DNA of 64,000 nucleotides from Echinometra lucunter (taxonomy: Eukaryota > Echinodermata > Echinoidea > Camarodonta > Echinometridae): NCBI GenBank assembly GCA_029962745.1, contig CM057169.1:14908162-14972161 (forward strand), given 5' to 3'. How positions within the stretch are numbered: position 1 is the stretch's first letter; each line of letters begins with the position of its first letter. The position numbers and the translations under genes were made by a program. Below are positions 32,157 through 43,436 of this stretch, one piece after another. Below the pieces are notes generated by a model that was not told the DNA's origin, made no database searches, and was given only the letters and a program-made list of their open reading frames with translations.

Positions 32157-32337
32157 TTTTAGAATCGTGAAATTACTTCTGAAATATTATTTAGTAAGGA
32201 GAGCAGTCTGTCCAGTGTTTCCTTGCCGTCCACTCTCCAATGAGAATCGCCAATTCTATTGTTTTTTAAAGAAATCAAAGAACTTTGTATCAGTCTGGCT
32301 AACGTTCGATGAACGTGACAAAGGGAACCTATGCAAA
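32157..32337. repeat. Duplicated block, copy 2, first part
   Basis: GTGTTTCCTTGCCGTCCACTCTCC, GAGAATCGCCAATTCTATTG and AAAGGGAACCTATGCAAAT match 31680-31800. The match resumes only at 33955, so about 1.6 kb was inserted or rearranged here. Confidence 0.8.
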
Positions 32338-33290
32338 TGTGACCCTGGCAGGAATCAATTCCTTCAAATGATTAAAAGCTGTAAGATCTAAAGTCAGTGT
32401 AATTATATCCAAAGTCCTTTGGAAGCACAAGGAGATGTTGGACTATATGATATGCGCTACTAAAAACGAATATTATGATTATCATTATTATCATTATTAT
32501 TATCATTATCATTAGTATTATCATCATTATTACATCAGTTGTAGTTTTTGTTACCCTTTCCCCAGTGACTACTTTTTAATTAGGTTTATCAGAATGGTAC
32601 ATATCACTTGACTTAATACAAAGAATGGATGTGGTGTTGCAGAGGGAGTGACTATTGTAAAACCAGATCCATCAATACAAAACGACAGGCATTTTGTTGC
32701 ACATACATCTCAAACAGGTGATTTTGTCGTGGTAGGTTATGAGAGGATATCCCTAATTAACCTACATTATCAAATGATCTGTTATGAAGAAACGGTTGTT
32801 ATGCTTATGCATTACACATGTAAGTGTCTAGCATTGTAGCTTTAATCAGGTGATTTGGGCACAATGGGTATACGACAAGTACTACAACATCACTTTAATC
32901 AAAGTGGGAACCGCCATGGATGTCTGGCAAAGAACCTGCAAGGTTTGTAGAGAGTTTCCTGCTTTAAGAAAGATTTCAAGTTATTTCAAGACGCGTTTGT
33001 TGTTTAAAGACAGCTAAGAAATTTTTTTCTGTTTCATTTTCCTTTAAAGATCATGTACAGATTCGTTAAAGGCCTCAAAAATTAGATGTTGAATAGTGCA
33101 AGATACTACCATGATACAACTAAGATGCTGTGAAATCGTTTCCTCCTCAACTAGAATACCAAACAAATGAAGAGCAAAAAATAGTTCAGATCCAGGGACA
33201 GGGGCGTAAACTATGTTAAACATGCTATTCACATGTTCCATTTAAAGTTCAAGTCCGGAACGAGATGAAGTTCATTTCTATTAAAAGGGT
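32338..33290. other. Inserted/rearranged segment, non-coding as far as seen
   Basis: Includes an (ATT/ATC)n array at 32468-32534. An open stretch at 32613-32839 (GVTIVKPDPSIQND, GDFVVVGYERIS) lies between acceptor-like and donor-like words, but I do not recognise it and support is too weak for an exon call. Confidence 0.4.
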
Positions 33291-33299
33291 AAACATTTC

Positions 33300-33699
33300 C
33301 ACCGGCGTAAATCCACTCTGAGGAGTGGGGGGATGATTGACTTTTTTGACGATTTTTTTTTCTGTCGATCTCACACTTAAGTATAAGCACACACCCTCAG
33401 TGACCCCCACAGACCCCCCTACACACATTTTAATATTTATTTTGCGAGCGAGCGAAGCGAGCGAGCCAAAAATAACCACTTTTTTGGTTTTCAATCGCAT
33501 TTTCAAATAGAAATTCTAAAATATGATGGTTGTTTATGACAGATATTCAAAGATTTTACTAACGGATTAATTAAAATATTTTTTCTTTCTTAAAAAGGGG
33601 GGATATTTGTACACGCCATCCCCCCCCCCCCCCTCTCCAAAAAGTGGGGGGATATATCCCCCCATCCCCCCCCCCCCCCCCCCGGGATTTACGCCAATG
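33300..33699. mobile_element. hAT-type element, GGCGTAAAT family copy 1, 8-bp TSD
   Basis: Ends CACCGGCGTAAATCC and GGGATTTACGCCAATG are inverted relatives. Flanks are AACATTTC on both sides (33292-33299 and 33700-33707). The interior contains GAGCGAGCGAAGCGAGCGAG, AAAAATAACCACTTTTTTGG and paired G/C-rich blocks around GGGGGGATATATCCCCCC. Other copies are at 44223 and 50814. Confidence 0.92.
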
Positions 33700-33954
33700 A
33701 ACATTTCTGATTAAATCAGTGAAAATTTGATGAAAATCGGATAACATGAAGAACGTTATGACTTTTTGAAGTTTTGCTAGGATTGTTTTTCCTTTTTTTT
33801 TTACAAAACAAAAGCTTATATTTTTACCGTTCAATGTTATGATACCAAGTATGATATTATACAAATATGAAAATCAAGGTTTCATATCTCCTTGAAGTGC
33901 CACAGTAAAGACTATTATATCTAAATCTAAGTGATCATTATTTCTTCTTTAGGA

Positions 33955-34085
33955 AAATGTACTTCATCTCAAAGAAACAAACGTCAAGCCTCGGGCTCAT
34001 AAACATTTTTGTTGGCAACAAGAAAATTAGGAGAAAAAATGTGTTAAATATAGTCTTGCACTGTTCTCATTGTATCAGAAATATA
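33955..34085. repeat. Duplicated block, copy 2, second part
   Basis: AAAATGTACTTCATCTCAAAG through GTATCAGAAATATA, matching 31808-31940. Confidence 0.85.
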
Positions 34086-35646
34086 AAGTGCGTCCCAGAA
34101 AAAAACGAAACCGAGATTGATCGATGTTTTAATCATATCTTCATCACAGTTATGATTAATAAGTGGCACATATTTGTAAAGCTTAGACCCTCTTCTTTCA
34201 TGCGATGCCACTCATATGATACATATTTCCCGCATGTGTGAATAAAGACAATGTGAAGTAGGGCTATCAAAAATTCGTTTTGCCAACGATGTTTGAATTT
34301 CAAAGAGATAATCACATTTCTAGAAAGCTCATTTTCTGCCCTTTCGTTTGACACCTCAGTTGGGATGAACCAGGAATGACAGAGATGACTGGAATTAAAA
34401 TATTGATTACATTTCGGTGATTTTTAAGATCATTAATTTTTGTTTCTTAACCTCTCACCAATTTTTCACGTGAATGGATGCGGAGATAGTCAAGCGTGGT
34501 CTAAAAACTTCTGTATAGAAACCTCTCCCATCCCACCCTCCTGATCCTCATTACAATTACCACCTCTCCCCTCCCCTCCCCCATTCCCATCCCTTTCGAA
34601 ACCTCAAATTCCACACTCCCTCAAGCTCCCCCCCCCCCACTCCCCTCCCCCCCCCCTCTCTCTCTCTCTACCTCTTTATGTGTGTGAGGGTGTGAGTGTG
34701 TGTATTGTGTCATGGTCGTTTGTTCATCTGATGAATAGATTTAATCAATCACCACTGCATAACCGCATTACTTGCATGTTGAAACACATCCCTCCCTCCC
34801 TCCTCCTCATACCCACCTCATCCTTAAGCCCACTAGGAACCCCAAACCATTAACTCTTCACCCCCCCCCCCCTAACACCTCCTCTTTCTCCCTCTGTATG
34901 TGTGTTGATGTTGTGGTCGTTTGTTCATCTAATGAATTCAAACACCACTGCATAGCTGTCGACACTTTCAAAACAATATTGATTTCTAATCTTGTTTTCA
35001 TAATTCAACCAGACATGACACTCTTCATGCTCTTATACACATCAACCTCAGCAACTTGCTGAAGGCTCTCAGAACGTCTCAATGCTGTTACACTCATTGA
35101 TCTGTTGTTAACTTCATGGTCAATTAGAATGGAAAACCTACTTCAATATCAATCAGCTTTTATCATTATGATGAGGTTTTGTACTCAAAATATGATAATT
35201 TTGATAATCAAACATGCATTAAATCTTTTGTCTTCTTTGTTCACTGCTAGGACAGGCAGCGAATGCAAACGGATTCATTTAATAAATCATGGAAATGCAA
35301 GCATCAGTTTACACGAACAGGGCTTAATCATCCCTGGCTCATTATCTATTGAAGAGCTAAACAGCAGAAAATGAACTGCTGAGAAGTATTATTTTCATAT
35401 CACAATAACAAAAATATTTTCATATCTATCTATGACTTTGAGGTATCGTTGTGCAAAGGACTTTTTGGTAGCCCTGCTTCATATTGTTCTCATTCACTCA
35501 TGCGTGAAGTATGTATCATTATGAGTGGTATCAGATGGAAGAAGAGGGTCTAAGCTTTACAAATATGTATTAGTTATTAATCATAATTTTAAGACATGAA
35601 TGAACATCGATACATCTCGGTTTCTTTTTTTTTCTGGGACACACTG
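34086..35646. mobile_element. Tc1/mariner-like non-autonomous element with known empty site
   Basis: Arms of about 185 bp (34086-34272 and 35462-35646) are inverted copies: GTCCCAGAAAAAAA, GAAACCGAGAT, TTATGATTAATAA, ATATTTGTAAAGCTTAGACC. The end words AAGTGCGTCCCAG and CTGGGACACACTG sit next to TA (34084-34085 and 35647-35648). Removing the element and one TA restores AAATATATAAGG, exactly the sequence of the unoccupied paralogue at 31936. The interior has poly-C and (CT)n and no transposase. Confidence 0.9.
34630..34680. repeat. Poly-C and (CT)n tract
   Basis: CCCCCCCCCC...CTCTCTCTCTCTC inside the element at 34086. Confidence 0.93.
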
Positions 35647-35710
35647 TATAAGGATGAGATCATTTTGGTATCCAATCCATTATAAAGAAGAATAAAAGCA
35701 ATGAATAGTC
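35647..35710. repeat. Duplicated block, copy 2, third part
   Basis: TATAAGGATGAGATCATTTTGG and CCATTATAAAGAAGA, matching 31941-31985. Confidence 0.85.
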
Positions 35711-35839
35711 ATTTTTATAGTATTCTTTATTGTGTTCATTAAAGCATATAGAAAATCACATATACTTCATTTTGAATAAATTGTATACATTTTGAGATGG
35801 AATACATAACATAATGGAACAAAGAACAAAGTAAAATCA

Positions 35840-36225
35840 ACAACAACAACAAAAACTGATGGTGACAATAATGATTACAATATGTAATTTTTAAAAATGA
35901 TGATTATTAATAATGATAATCATTAGATAAATTTATATAGCTTGATCAATTACGAAAATGATGATAATATCAGTAATGAAAATGATGATGATAATCATGA
36001 TGATACTACCACCAGTAGTGATAATAATAAGGATAATAATAATGATAATAGTAATAATAATGATAATAATAATAACGATAATAGCAATTGTGATTATAAC
36101 AAAGATGATAGCAAAACAGTAATGATGATAATTGTAATAATGATAATGATATTGATGATAATGATGATAATTATAATGATAATATCATTGATAATAATGA
36201 TAATGATAATAATATGTTTTTTACT
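35840..36225. repeat. (GATAAT)n-type microsatellite region
   Basis: Long imperfect array of GATAAT, ATGATA and AATAAT words. An open frame across it encodes only N/D/I-rich low-complexity peptide. Confidence 0.93.
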
Positions 36226-36715
36226 TAAATGAAGAATTTTGTGAGAAGTTCTTTTCAGTTTCTTTATGTATTCATAACTACAGAAACTTCTAGAAGAGAA
36301 ATGATCATTACATATTTTGCTGTAATAAAAAAGAACTTACTAGATTAGTCCATAAGTCTTGTTATAACACTCCATTTATGTGATCGTAACAGTATGTTTT
36401 GGCTGCATTTTTAATGAGCCAGCTAAAAGAGCATTTGTGGTATTTCTGGAATCTTGTGAATTACCACTGACTTTATAGTGAACTCAGTACGAAAAAATCG
36501 CCCAGATTCGTGGCACTCTGCCAGGCAGGAAATAATAACAATAGCAAAGGTATTTTGTTTGTATGTGAGTTACACTGGGAGAGATGACTCAAGAAATTTG
36601 TAGATTGTACTTTTACTAGATGAACAAGATTGTTCTGTGAAAAGATATATCAGGAGAATTCTAAAACATGGACTTAATTTCTTATGAAAGGCTGGGAAGT
36701 CTCTCAGAGAATTAG
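36226..36715. other. Non-coding spacer
   Basis: No gene or repeat recognised. Confidence 0.4.
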
Positions 36716-36719
36716 TATT

Positions 36720-38140
36720 AGTCGGTTTGACAGTCCTATTTAGCTAACAGTGTAACCTAGACTAGTTCTTTCCGTTTAAGTTTTTTGACTGATTTATGGT
36801 CCTATGTGGTCTATGAACATCTTCAGCTTGGTTGCCCAAACAGCAACTTTGAGCAATTTGCATAATTTGCATAAATCTGCAAGCATACAGGTTTTACAGC
36901 GCAAAGACAACTTACACAGAACGTTCAAACTGAATTACGTGCTAATGCGATGTGTATATGCGATGATACGGAACTCTAATAGTGTTGCCCATTTCGTGAA
37001 TGCAACCTGTGATAAAAACGAAACGACCTTATACACACAATCAGATGTGGATGCACATCCAATTAGGGGTTTGTGGGGACATGGAAATCATTTCGCTGTT
37101 AATTTGACAATTAGATATCACGCTTTTGTACTAAGAATCATGCTAATATCAACTTGCTTCTCTGTGAACAACTGTGAGTATATTTTTTGCACCTAGAATG
37201 AGAGTAGGCCTACTCCTAACGAACCGATATTAATGTGGGCAAGCAGGTTGGTAGCTTTCTTGTATTGTTTTAGTTCCTTTTGGGGTACATCTTCGTGTGA
37301 TGTTAGCCGTATGGACTAAATTAACGTTTGAACACCCAAAAACCACAATTCCAATTCAGTTGTACATTTTAAAAAGATGTTTGTTTGTTGTTGTTTTTTA
37401 CAAAATATAAGATACGATTGTTGCAGTCATATAGGGGGCATAATGATGTACATTATGTATCTATTCAATTATAATCATGTAAATTTGTGATTCTGCTGAT
37501 TTACTTTAATAAAACATACCCACAAAAAAAGACTTTGTATTTTGTTAAAATGCTAGAGCCCAAATATTTTCAACCACTGATATGTGATTCTGTGCGTGAA
37601 TGCTACATAATTCCGACTACAATATGGCTGCAGTAAACAATTTAGAAAAAAATAGCTGTACATTAAGAATAGGCCTATACCGCTGTAAGTACCATTCTTA
37701 TTATAAGACTAAATAAGTTTTCAATCATTTATAGATTACGAAGTTGATATTTCCTTGATTTTTAGTACCCTGATCTGAAATTGCAAAAATAATTATGTTT
37801 GAACTTTATTCTACATCCCTATAAAATCCCTGTTTTAGTACCCCGTTTCGTTTCATCACAGGTTGCATTCACGAGATGGACAACGCTATTAAAGTTCCGT
37901 ATCACTGCACATACACAATTAGTACGTAGTCCAGTTGACAAATTCTGTGTAAGTTGTCTTGGGTGGCATATCATGTATCCATACAGATTTATGCAAATTA
38001 TGCAAATTGCTCAAAGTTGCTGTTTGGGCAACCAAGCTGAAAATGTTCATAAACCACATAGGAACCTAAATCAATGAAAAAACTTCAACGGAAAGAACTT
38101 TTCTAGGTTTGTAAATTGTCAAACCGATATTCACCTCAGA
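36720..38140. mobile_element. Foldback-like element with ~310-bp arms
   Basis: The left arm (36720 to about 37030) and right arm (about 37815 to 38140) are inverted copies. Shared words in order: TCGGTTTGACA, GTTCTTTCCGTT, CTATGTGGT, AGCTTGGTTGCCCAAACAGC, AATTTGCATAATTTGCATAA, GACAACTTACACAGAA, GTGATACGGAACT and TGAATGCAACCTGTGAT. Arms look roughly 85 percent alike, with small gaps. The 780-bp centre is AT-rich and non-coding. The open frame at 36804-37196 lies across an arm and is not a gene. No target-site duplication could be fixed. Confidence 0.8.
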
Positions 38141-38374
38141 GCTTCAAGAAGCTGTTTGTCAGTTTGAAAAGGAAATTATCAGTGCTCACCAGCCATGCCA
38201 GTACTGCGAACCTGTTGTAGAGATTGTTTCAACTTCGACCGTGATATCAAAGTGGATACCAGTTGTTTGTCTTCAGTCTTATTATGGACATTTAGCCCAG
38301 TTCATTTTGTGGACACTGATCCCACCTTGGATATCGCCATCATTATCATCATCATCGACATTGTCTGGACTTTA

Positions 38375-38621
38375 AAACCCAAGGATTTTTGCCAGCCCTT
38401 TTGGCTTAAATTATCACAAGAACTGGACTCTAAATCAAACTGTTGAAAAGGTGAAAACTGTCATAAAGTATAATGCCCACTCACTCCATTCATACTTTCG
38501 GTTCAATCGCTCTGGAATTAGACTTTGCCTAAACCCTACCCGTCTTTCACGTTTCAGAAATTCATTTATTCCCGATTCTGTTCAAATCTTCAATTCCTTT
38601 GTTCAACATGTTCAACGGTAA
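38375..38621 (+). pseudogene. Possible LINE protein C-terminus, fragment
   Basis: An open frame ending at TAA (38619-38621) includes IKYNAHSLHSYFRFNRSG and LSRFRNSFIPDSVQIFNSFV. Patterns of the type R.SRF.NSF.P..V..FN are common at the C-terminus of L2/CR1-like LINE proteins. The following 170 bp, with TAAATAAATTCTCTGTGAC near 38780, could be its 3' UTR and tail. Only a short fragment is present and the upstream reverse transcriptase is not seen. Alternative: chance open frame. Confidence 0.38.
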
Positions 38622-38799
38622 AGAGTGTTAAATTGTATTACAGTGTTTATTAGTTTGATATACCAGTATACAGCCACCAGGATTTCTACCTTTCCGTTTT
38701 CCCTATATCTCTCTTACCTAAGTTTTATTGTTTCTTTGTAAATTTAATTTCTTTGTTCCAAGTTCAAAGACTAAATAAATTCTCTGTGACTCAATGACT

Positions 38800-39485
38800 C
38801 GCTAAATCTCCCAGCCTTCCTTAGTTTTGTACATGTAAGTCCTTTCTGCTTGATTTTATTGTTGTTTCATATAGTAAGATACTGTAAAAAAAAAAAAAAT
38901 TAGTTTTAGTTTTAATCATTATTTGTTAATGGTGATTCTCTAATCTCTAATCGGTCTCATTATCGTAACAATAATAATAATAACGATATGATAATGATAG
39001 CATAGAATCAGAAGTCAGAGTTCAGTTAAATACATGAATACAAAGAAGTACCCGGGGGGCGACGGGAGCTCAAATAGCTCCATAAAATCCTTAAGGCCCA
39101 ATTATTTGGGGTGACCATTTTCTTCAGAGTCGCCCTCGCCTCAGCTTCTAAAATAAGCAATAAATTTGCAAATCGTGATCTGGGAGCAGAATTAACATTT
39201 CTTGAAACAACACACTTTCACACTTCATACAGATACTCAATTACGCGTACTCTCAAGGAGAAAATTGGGATAGCACCACTTAAAATTCAGTATAGTTCCC
39301 TTGGCTCTAGAAATAGCTCCTGTAAATTTGTCCACATGAGCTTTTTCTCAGAGAATAGCTGTCGTGAGGAAAATAGTATTTTTATCCCAATACAAATACA
39401 GAACTACTTTTTAAATCTAATTTCTTGAATCAACCATTCATAGGCAAAAACGAGCGTTTGATGATTGCAGGATGTTAGATAAAAC
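38800..39485. other. Intron of the proposed minus-strand gene; non-coding
   Basis: A short A-run at 38886, ATAATAATAA at 38967, and CCCGGGGGGCGACGGG at 39051 (an isolated end word of the CCCGGG family). No gene supported. Confidence 0.4.
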
Positions 39486-39489
39486 TTAC

Positions 39490-39552
39490 CACTGCAAGAA
39501 ATCCCAGAAGTACAACGAAAGCTCTTAAACGAGTGGAGATTGAACACGCCAT
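39490..39552 (-). CDS. Candidate secreted cysteine-rich protein, exon 1 (signal peptide)
   Basis: On the minus strand ATG at 39552-39550 (context CCATTATGG, A at -3 and G at +4) begins 21 codons that end exactly at a consensus donor, GCAGTG|GTAAGTTTT, in phase 0. The peptide is a classical signal sequence: short basic start (STRLRA), hydrophobic core (FVVLLGFLAV), with cleavage expected near the exon border. A signal peptide in its own first exon is common in animal secreted proteins. Phase matches exon 2. No TATA box is obvious upstream. It stands alone, so the link to exon 2, 13.6 kb away, is inference. Confidence 0.5.
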
Positions 39553-39555
39553 AAT

Positions 39556-40060
39556 GGTTGTATTATTAATCCGACACCAGAGATGCGCTTATGGTATCAC
39601 ATGATAAGTGGTATCAATGGCAAATGATGGAAAGCTCTTTCGAAAACTCTTCTAATTCCTAATCCTGACGACAAAGATGAAGTGGAAATGTGGAGGATTT
39701 TGGAACTGAAGTAGCGGTGCAGTAAAATGTCATTAAGGCGTAAAACCTAACAAAAGCCACAAAATTTCACAAAAGACGTTTTTATACACAGCAGACAATA
39801 TTTTCAATGTTGGGGTAAAGTTGGAAAGTGTAGTTTTAAGCAGCCCTGCCCTCTAAAATGAAAAAAAAAAAAACAGTTTAGTTTCCAGCCTAATTTCTCG
39901 TCCAGAGAAGCGGAATATTGTAATGCGAACCCAATCACGTGTTCAATCAAGTGTTAATATACAAATGGTGACAACTTATTTATACATGCGGCCCGCTCTT
40001 GGGATCGAACCAATAGCAGCAGTCGACTGATAACACGTGATGTGCCAAATTTATTGCCAT
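39556..40060. other. Region upstream of the proposed gene start
   Basis: Would hold the promoter of the minus-strand gene. On that strand the start is preceded by GTCGGATTAATAATACAACC, with no clear TATA box or initiator. CTTATCATGTGAT (a GATA-type word) lies about 50 bp upstream. Nothing further can be supported. Confidence 0.25.
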
Positions 40061-40071
40061 TTTGTCTAGCT

Positions 40072-41322
40072 CACTGAACTAGAAAGACGTGGAATGCGTG
40101 TTCACCCAAGCAAAGCATCGCCAGCGAACTTGCTATGTCACGTGACCTTCGCCATGTTGTTAGGTCAATAATTGTTCGAGAATGCCCACGCAGAAAGCTG
40201 TTTATGTCACATGCCGTCTTGATAGTTTTTTGCAATTTTTCTGGTGTGGTAGATTTGCAGTTTCATTTGACCTTCAGACTACCATATTTGGGCCTACATT
40301 GAACTCAATTAACAACTGCGTGATCTACTATATGCTAAGGCAAAGACTAGGCCTAAATCAAAATGTAATTTAGTGGAATCTTCATGTACATGTAGTTCTT
40401 GTTTTAACAAAACAATCTGAAAAATAAAAATATCAGGATCCCTCATTTCTTCAAACAGCTAATATGATTCCTCCACACAGCTAATATGATTCCTCCACAC
40501 AGCGCCTACTCGTGGGGCCAAACACACTAAGCGCATCTACACACAAGAGGAATTGAAATTTGAATCGCGATTCAAATCGCGATCCAAATTTCAGTTTTAC
40601 TGCTACTGTTCACACGCAAGGAAAAATCGAAATTCGGATCGCGATTCAAATTTCGATTTTGTTTTTGATCATTAACACACATGAGGAAGCAACGGAAACA
40701 GGCAGGAGAGCCCACAAACTTCTCCGCTTAAACTTCTGTTATACACGATCTTGGACGGGGGAAAACACACATCGACAATAAAAGGGCTACAGAAAGTACA
40801 GCAACAAACTCAATAATTAAATACTAAATAATTATGTAGGACTACTACTAGTATTATACAAAACATTTTTTTACTATGAGAGATCAACGGCGCCAAAATA
40901 GCATGCAGTGCGTACATGCTTATGCATATAGTGCATGCATCCTTTACGTAACATACACTCCATACACTGCATACGCATACACTGCATGCATAGCGCATCG
41001 ATCGCACAAACGCAAAGAATGATGGGATAAGTAAAACCGATTTTCTAATCGCGACACCGTTCACAAACACAACGCACAGCAAATAATTGCGATTATTCTG
41101 AAAACTCGCACTTCTAACTGCGAGTTGAATCGCGATTAGAATCGCGATTATTAGCGAGATTATTCTGTCCACACACAAAATAAAATCGAAATTCTAATCG
41201 CAATTAACAAAATCGGTTTTTAATCTCACTTTTTACCTTGTGTGTGAACGCCCCTACTGACCTCGAGTGTCGAGTGTACGTTGTGAATGGGGATAAGCGA
41301 TCCACGTCTTTCTAGTTCAGTG
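40072..41322. mobile_element. 8-bp-TSD element with AATCGCGATT palindromes
   Basis: Ends CACTGAACTAGAAAGACGTGGA and its complement (TCCACGTCTTTCTAGTTCAGTG) are perfect inverted repeats. Both flanks read GTCTAGCT (40064-40071 and 41323-41330). Inside, 40550-40670 and 41035-41225 contain many copies of AATCGCGATT, GAATCGCGATTC and AATTTCGATTTT, with CACACACAAG words, in opposite orientations on the two sides. An inner inverted structure thus sits inside the outer one. No transposase visible; hAT-like by duplication length. Confidence 0.9.
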
Positions 41323-41330
41323 GTCTAGCT

Positions 41331-42225
41331 TGGATTAAGTTGGTCATTCTATTTAATGAAATGATCGCATCCTTGAAAACAAATTGAAGAGTAATCCGCT
41401 TCGAAAGGGAATTCCAGGCCTATTCCAGTATGTGGTTACTATAGACAATTATTATTCACATGTCTGTATGATTACTCGAAATGAATGCACAAAGTCATGT
41501 TAATGATATTTTAGGCAACAATTCAGAAAAGAGGTGCCTACTGGTATTCTAGTTGCCGTGATGTGGCATGAAGATTTCAATCGATGTATGACTGTGTATT
41601 GATTTGATATAGTGCAAATGTCAGTCAGTGTCTGCTATAGTTTCCTTTAAGTCCGCAAGTTTGTTTGTTTGTTTGTTTTTTGTACGTCATGCCCCGTCAG
41701 TTTTTAAGGCCTCTAACTGTCATTTGACATATTGCTATGACAGTGACACTTACCGATTACTCTATAATATTTCACTAAATATTTTCTCCGTAGAATTATC
41801 ACTGATAGTGTAAAGAGAGTCTTGGATATCGCTGTAGGAAATCCAATCTGTCCAATCTGTCCAATATTTAGTATTGTTTTGTAAATACAACCTGCTTTTA
41901 AGTACGATTATCCTTTCTTTTGTATTAAACCTAACTGTAGTGCAAAACGTGAAATACAAAAAAATTCAAAATGAACTGAGCTGAAATAAACTGAAGTTAT
42001 CTGCAATTTCATAATATGTCGGTCTCTTCGACAGTGGACTGGTGAAGCCTCAGGGGGAAGGGGGTGGCAAGCGATCTGGGACCTTGTAGCTGTTATTCAT
42101 TTTTATCCTTGTCTGAGCAAACACCAGACTCTGCTATATCAGGAGGTAGATTGGACAACGACTTACATCATGTACCATGGTTACACGGTCGCAGTCAGAT
42201 CAGAAAGGGAATCATACTAGTAGCC
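41331..42225. other. Non-coding
   Basis: No gene. CCAATCTGTCCAATCTGTCCAATA at 41848 is a small direct repeat. (TTTG)n at 41660-41680. Confidence 0.4.
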
Positions 42226-42555
42226 GCCTCCCGGGGGCGCGTTTCCGTTTTACACCGTAGCCTAGGCAGTTTTTCGATTAATTGCATCAAACGTGCTGGT
42301 TTCAAAGTCTAGGTTATCCATCTCTATGCACATATGAAACACAGTGTTCAATTATGTATCTCTGATTTTATATGAATATTTTTTCAACTGTGATGTCATC
42401 TTTGGTACGGGTTGGACGAATCTCTGGAAATGGCCGGAGCTATTTACAGGCGTGCGACCATATGTGCGCTGAGGACTTAGACTCTTTCACCAGAGCACTT
42501 GCAGGATTTTTTTCGCGAAAATGCCTAGGCAACGGTGTAAAACGGAAAGGCGCCT
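42226..42555. repeat. Small inverted-repeat element
   Basis: TTTCCGTTTTACACCGTAGCCTAGGC near 42241 is inverted near 42520-42548 (GCCTAGGCAACGGTGTAAAACGGAAA), with CCTCCCGGGGGCG beside the left arm. Probably a ~330-bp MITE; its right edge served as target for the next element. Confidence 0.6.
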
Positions 42556-43113
42556 CCCGCGGGGGGGGGGGGGGGAGGGGGTCACTTCCATTGAAGAATG
42601 GACTGCATCCGCGAGAATCATCCTAAAAAAGCGCCCTAAACGAGGATTCAAGGGCAGGCCGCTAGGACACCCTAAACACGGATTTTGTGCAGATGTCCCA
42701 GATCTGCACACCCTAAACAGGGATTGCAGTAATTGTTGGGATATTCATACCCTAAACGAGGATATTCCCATTTACATACCTTGAGAGTGATAGTGGGGTC
42801 CATTGAAAGTTTGGAGCCGTTTTTATCTCGAGATAATTCACTGTCTCATTATGTTTTACAGTGCAGGCGTTATAGGATTTTCCGTTAACGAGTCTTGTTA
42901 CAGTCGGTCCCGCAGTCGGTGCAGATTACATGCCCTTTTCGCGTTTTAGATTATCGTGATTTAGGGGGCTTTTTTGACACTCTATTCGCGTTCCGCTCGT
43001 TCCGCGCCTACCCCTGAAAAAATACCCTTTTTCCGCGTTTCTTTTTTTCTCGCGGATGCTGTCCACTCTTCAATGGAAGTGACCTCCCCCCAACCCCCCC
43101 CCCCCCCCCCGGG
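42556..43113. mobile_element. CCCGGG-ended DNA element, copy 2
   Basis: Left end CCCGCGGGGGGGG and right end CCCCCCCCCGGG enclose inverted GTCACTTCCATTGAAGA...GCATCCGCGAGA arms of about 35 bp. Flanks AGGCGCCT and AGTCGCCT (42548-42555 and 43114-43121) form an 8-bp duplication with one mismatch. CCCTAAACGAGGAT, CCCTAAACACGGAT and CCCTAAACAGGGAT repeat inside, matching the CCCTAAACATG words at 10390-10450. Confidence 0.8.
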
Positions 43114-43239
43114 AGTCGCCTCAATAATAACCACAACAATAAAACTGCTGTTATATGGATATTATTGACTTTTTCATGAGCTATTGCCATCGATACCTGT
43201 GCATGTAAACCAAACGTCCTTTGAATATGATTAATACAG

Positions 43240-43436
43240 GGCAGGGGGTTGCCCCCCCCCCCCCCCCCCTCCATGAGGCAAAAGAAGAAGAATGAAGAGT
43301 ATGCGGGAGGAGAGGGAAGGGTCATGCAACTATGACAGCCCTATTTCTTCATTTAAAACGTAGATAAACCCGCCTGTGTGCGTAGGTTAAAAACCAGAAA
43401 AATGCCCCCCTATCAAAATACCCCGGCGCCGCCCTT
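43240..43436. repeat. Relative of the 16145 MITE
   Basis: GCAGGGGGTTGCCCCCC at left, CCCTATTTCTTCATTTAAAACGT and ATCAAAATACCCCGGCGCCGCCC at right match 16145-16385. Flanks do not form a duplication, so the left end may be altered. Confidence 0.65.

Noticed and set aside
32613..32839. Open stretch with GVTIVKPDPS and GDFVVVGYERIS
   Set aside because: Looks somewhat protein-like, but candidate splice borders conflict in phase and no partner exon was found.
36804..37196. 130-codon plus-strand open frame
   Set aside because: Lies across an arm of a foldback repeat; the inverted arm has a different, interrupted frame.
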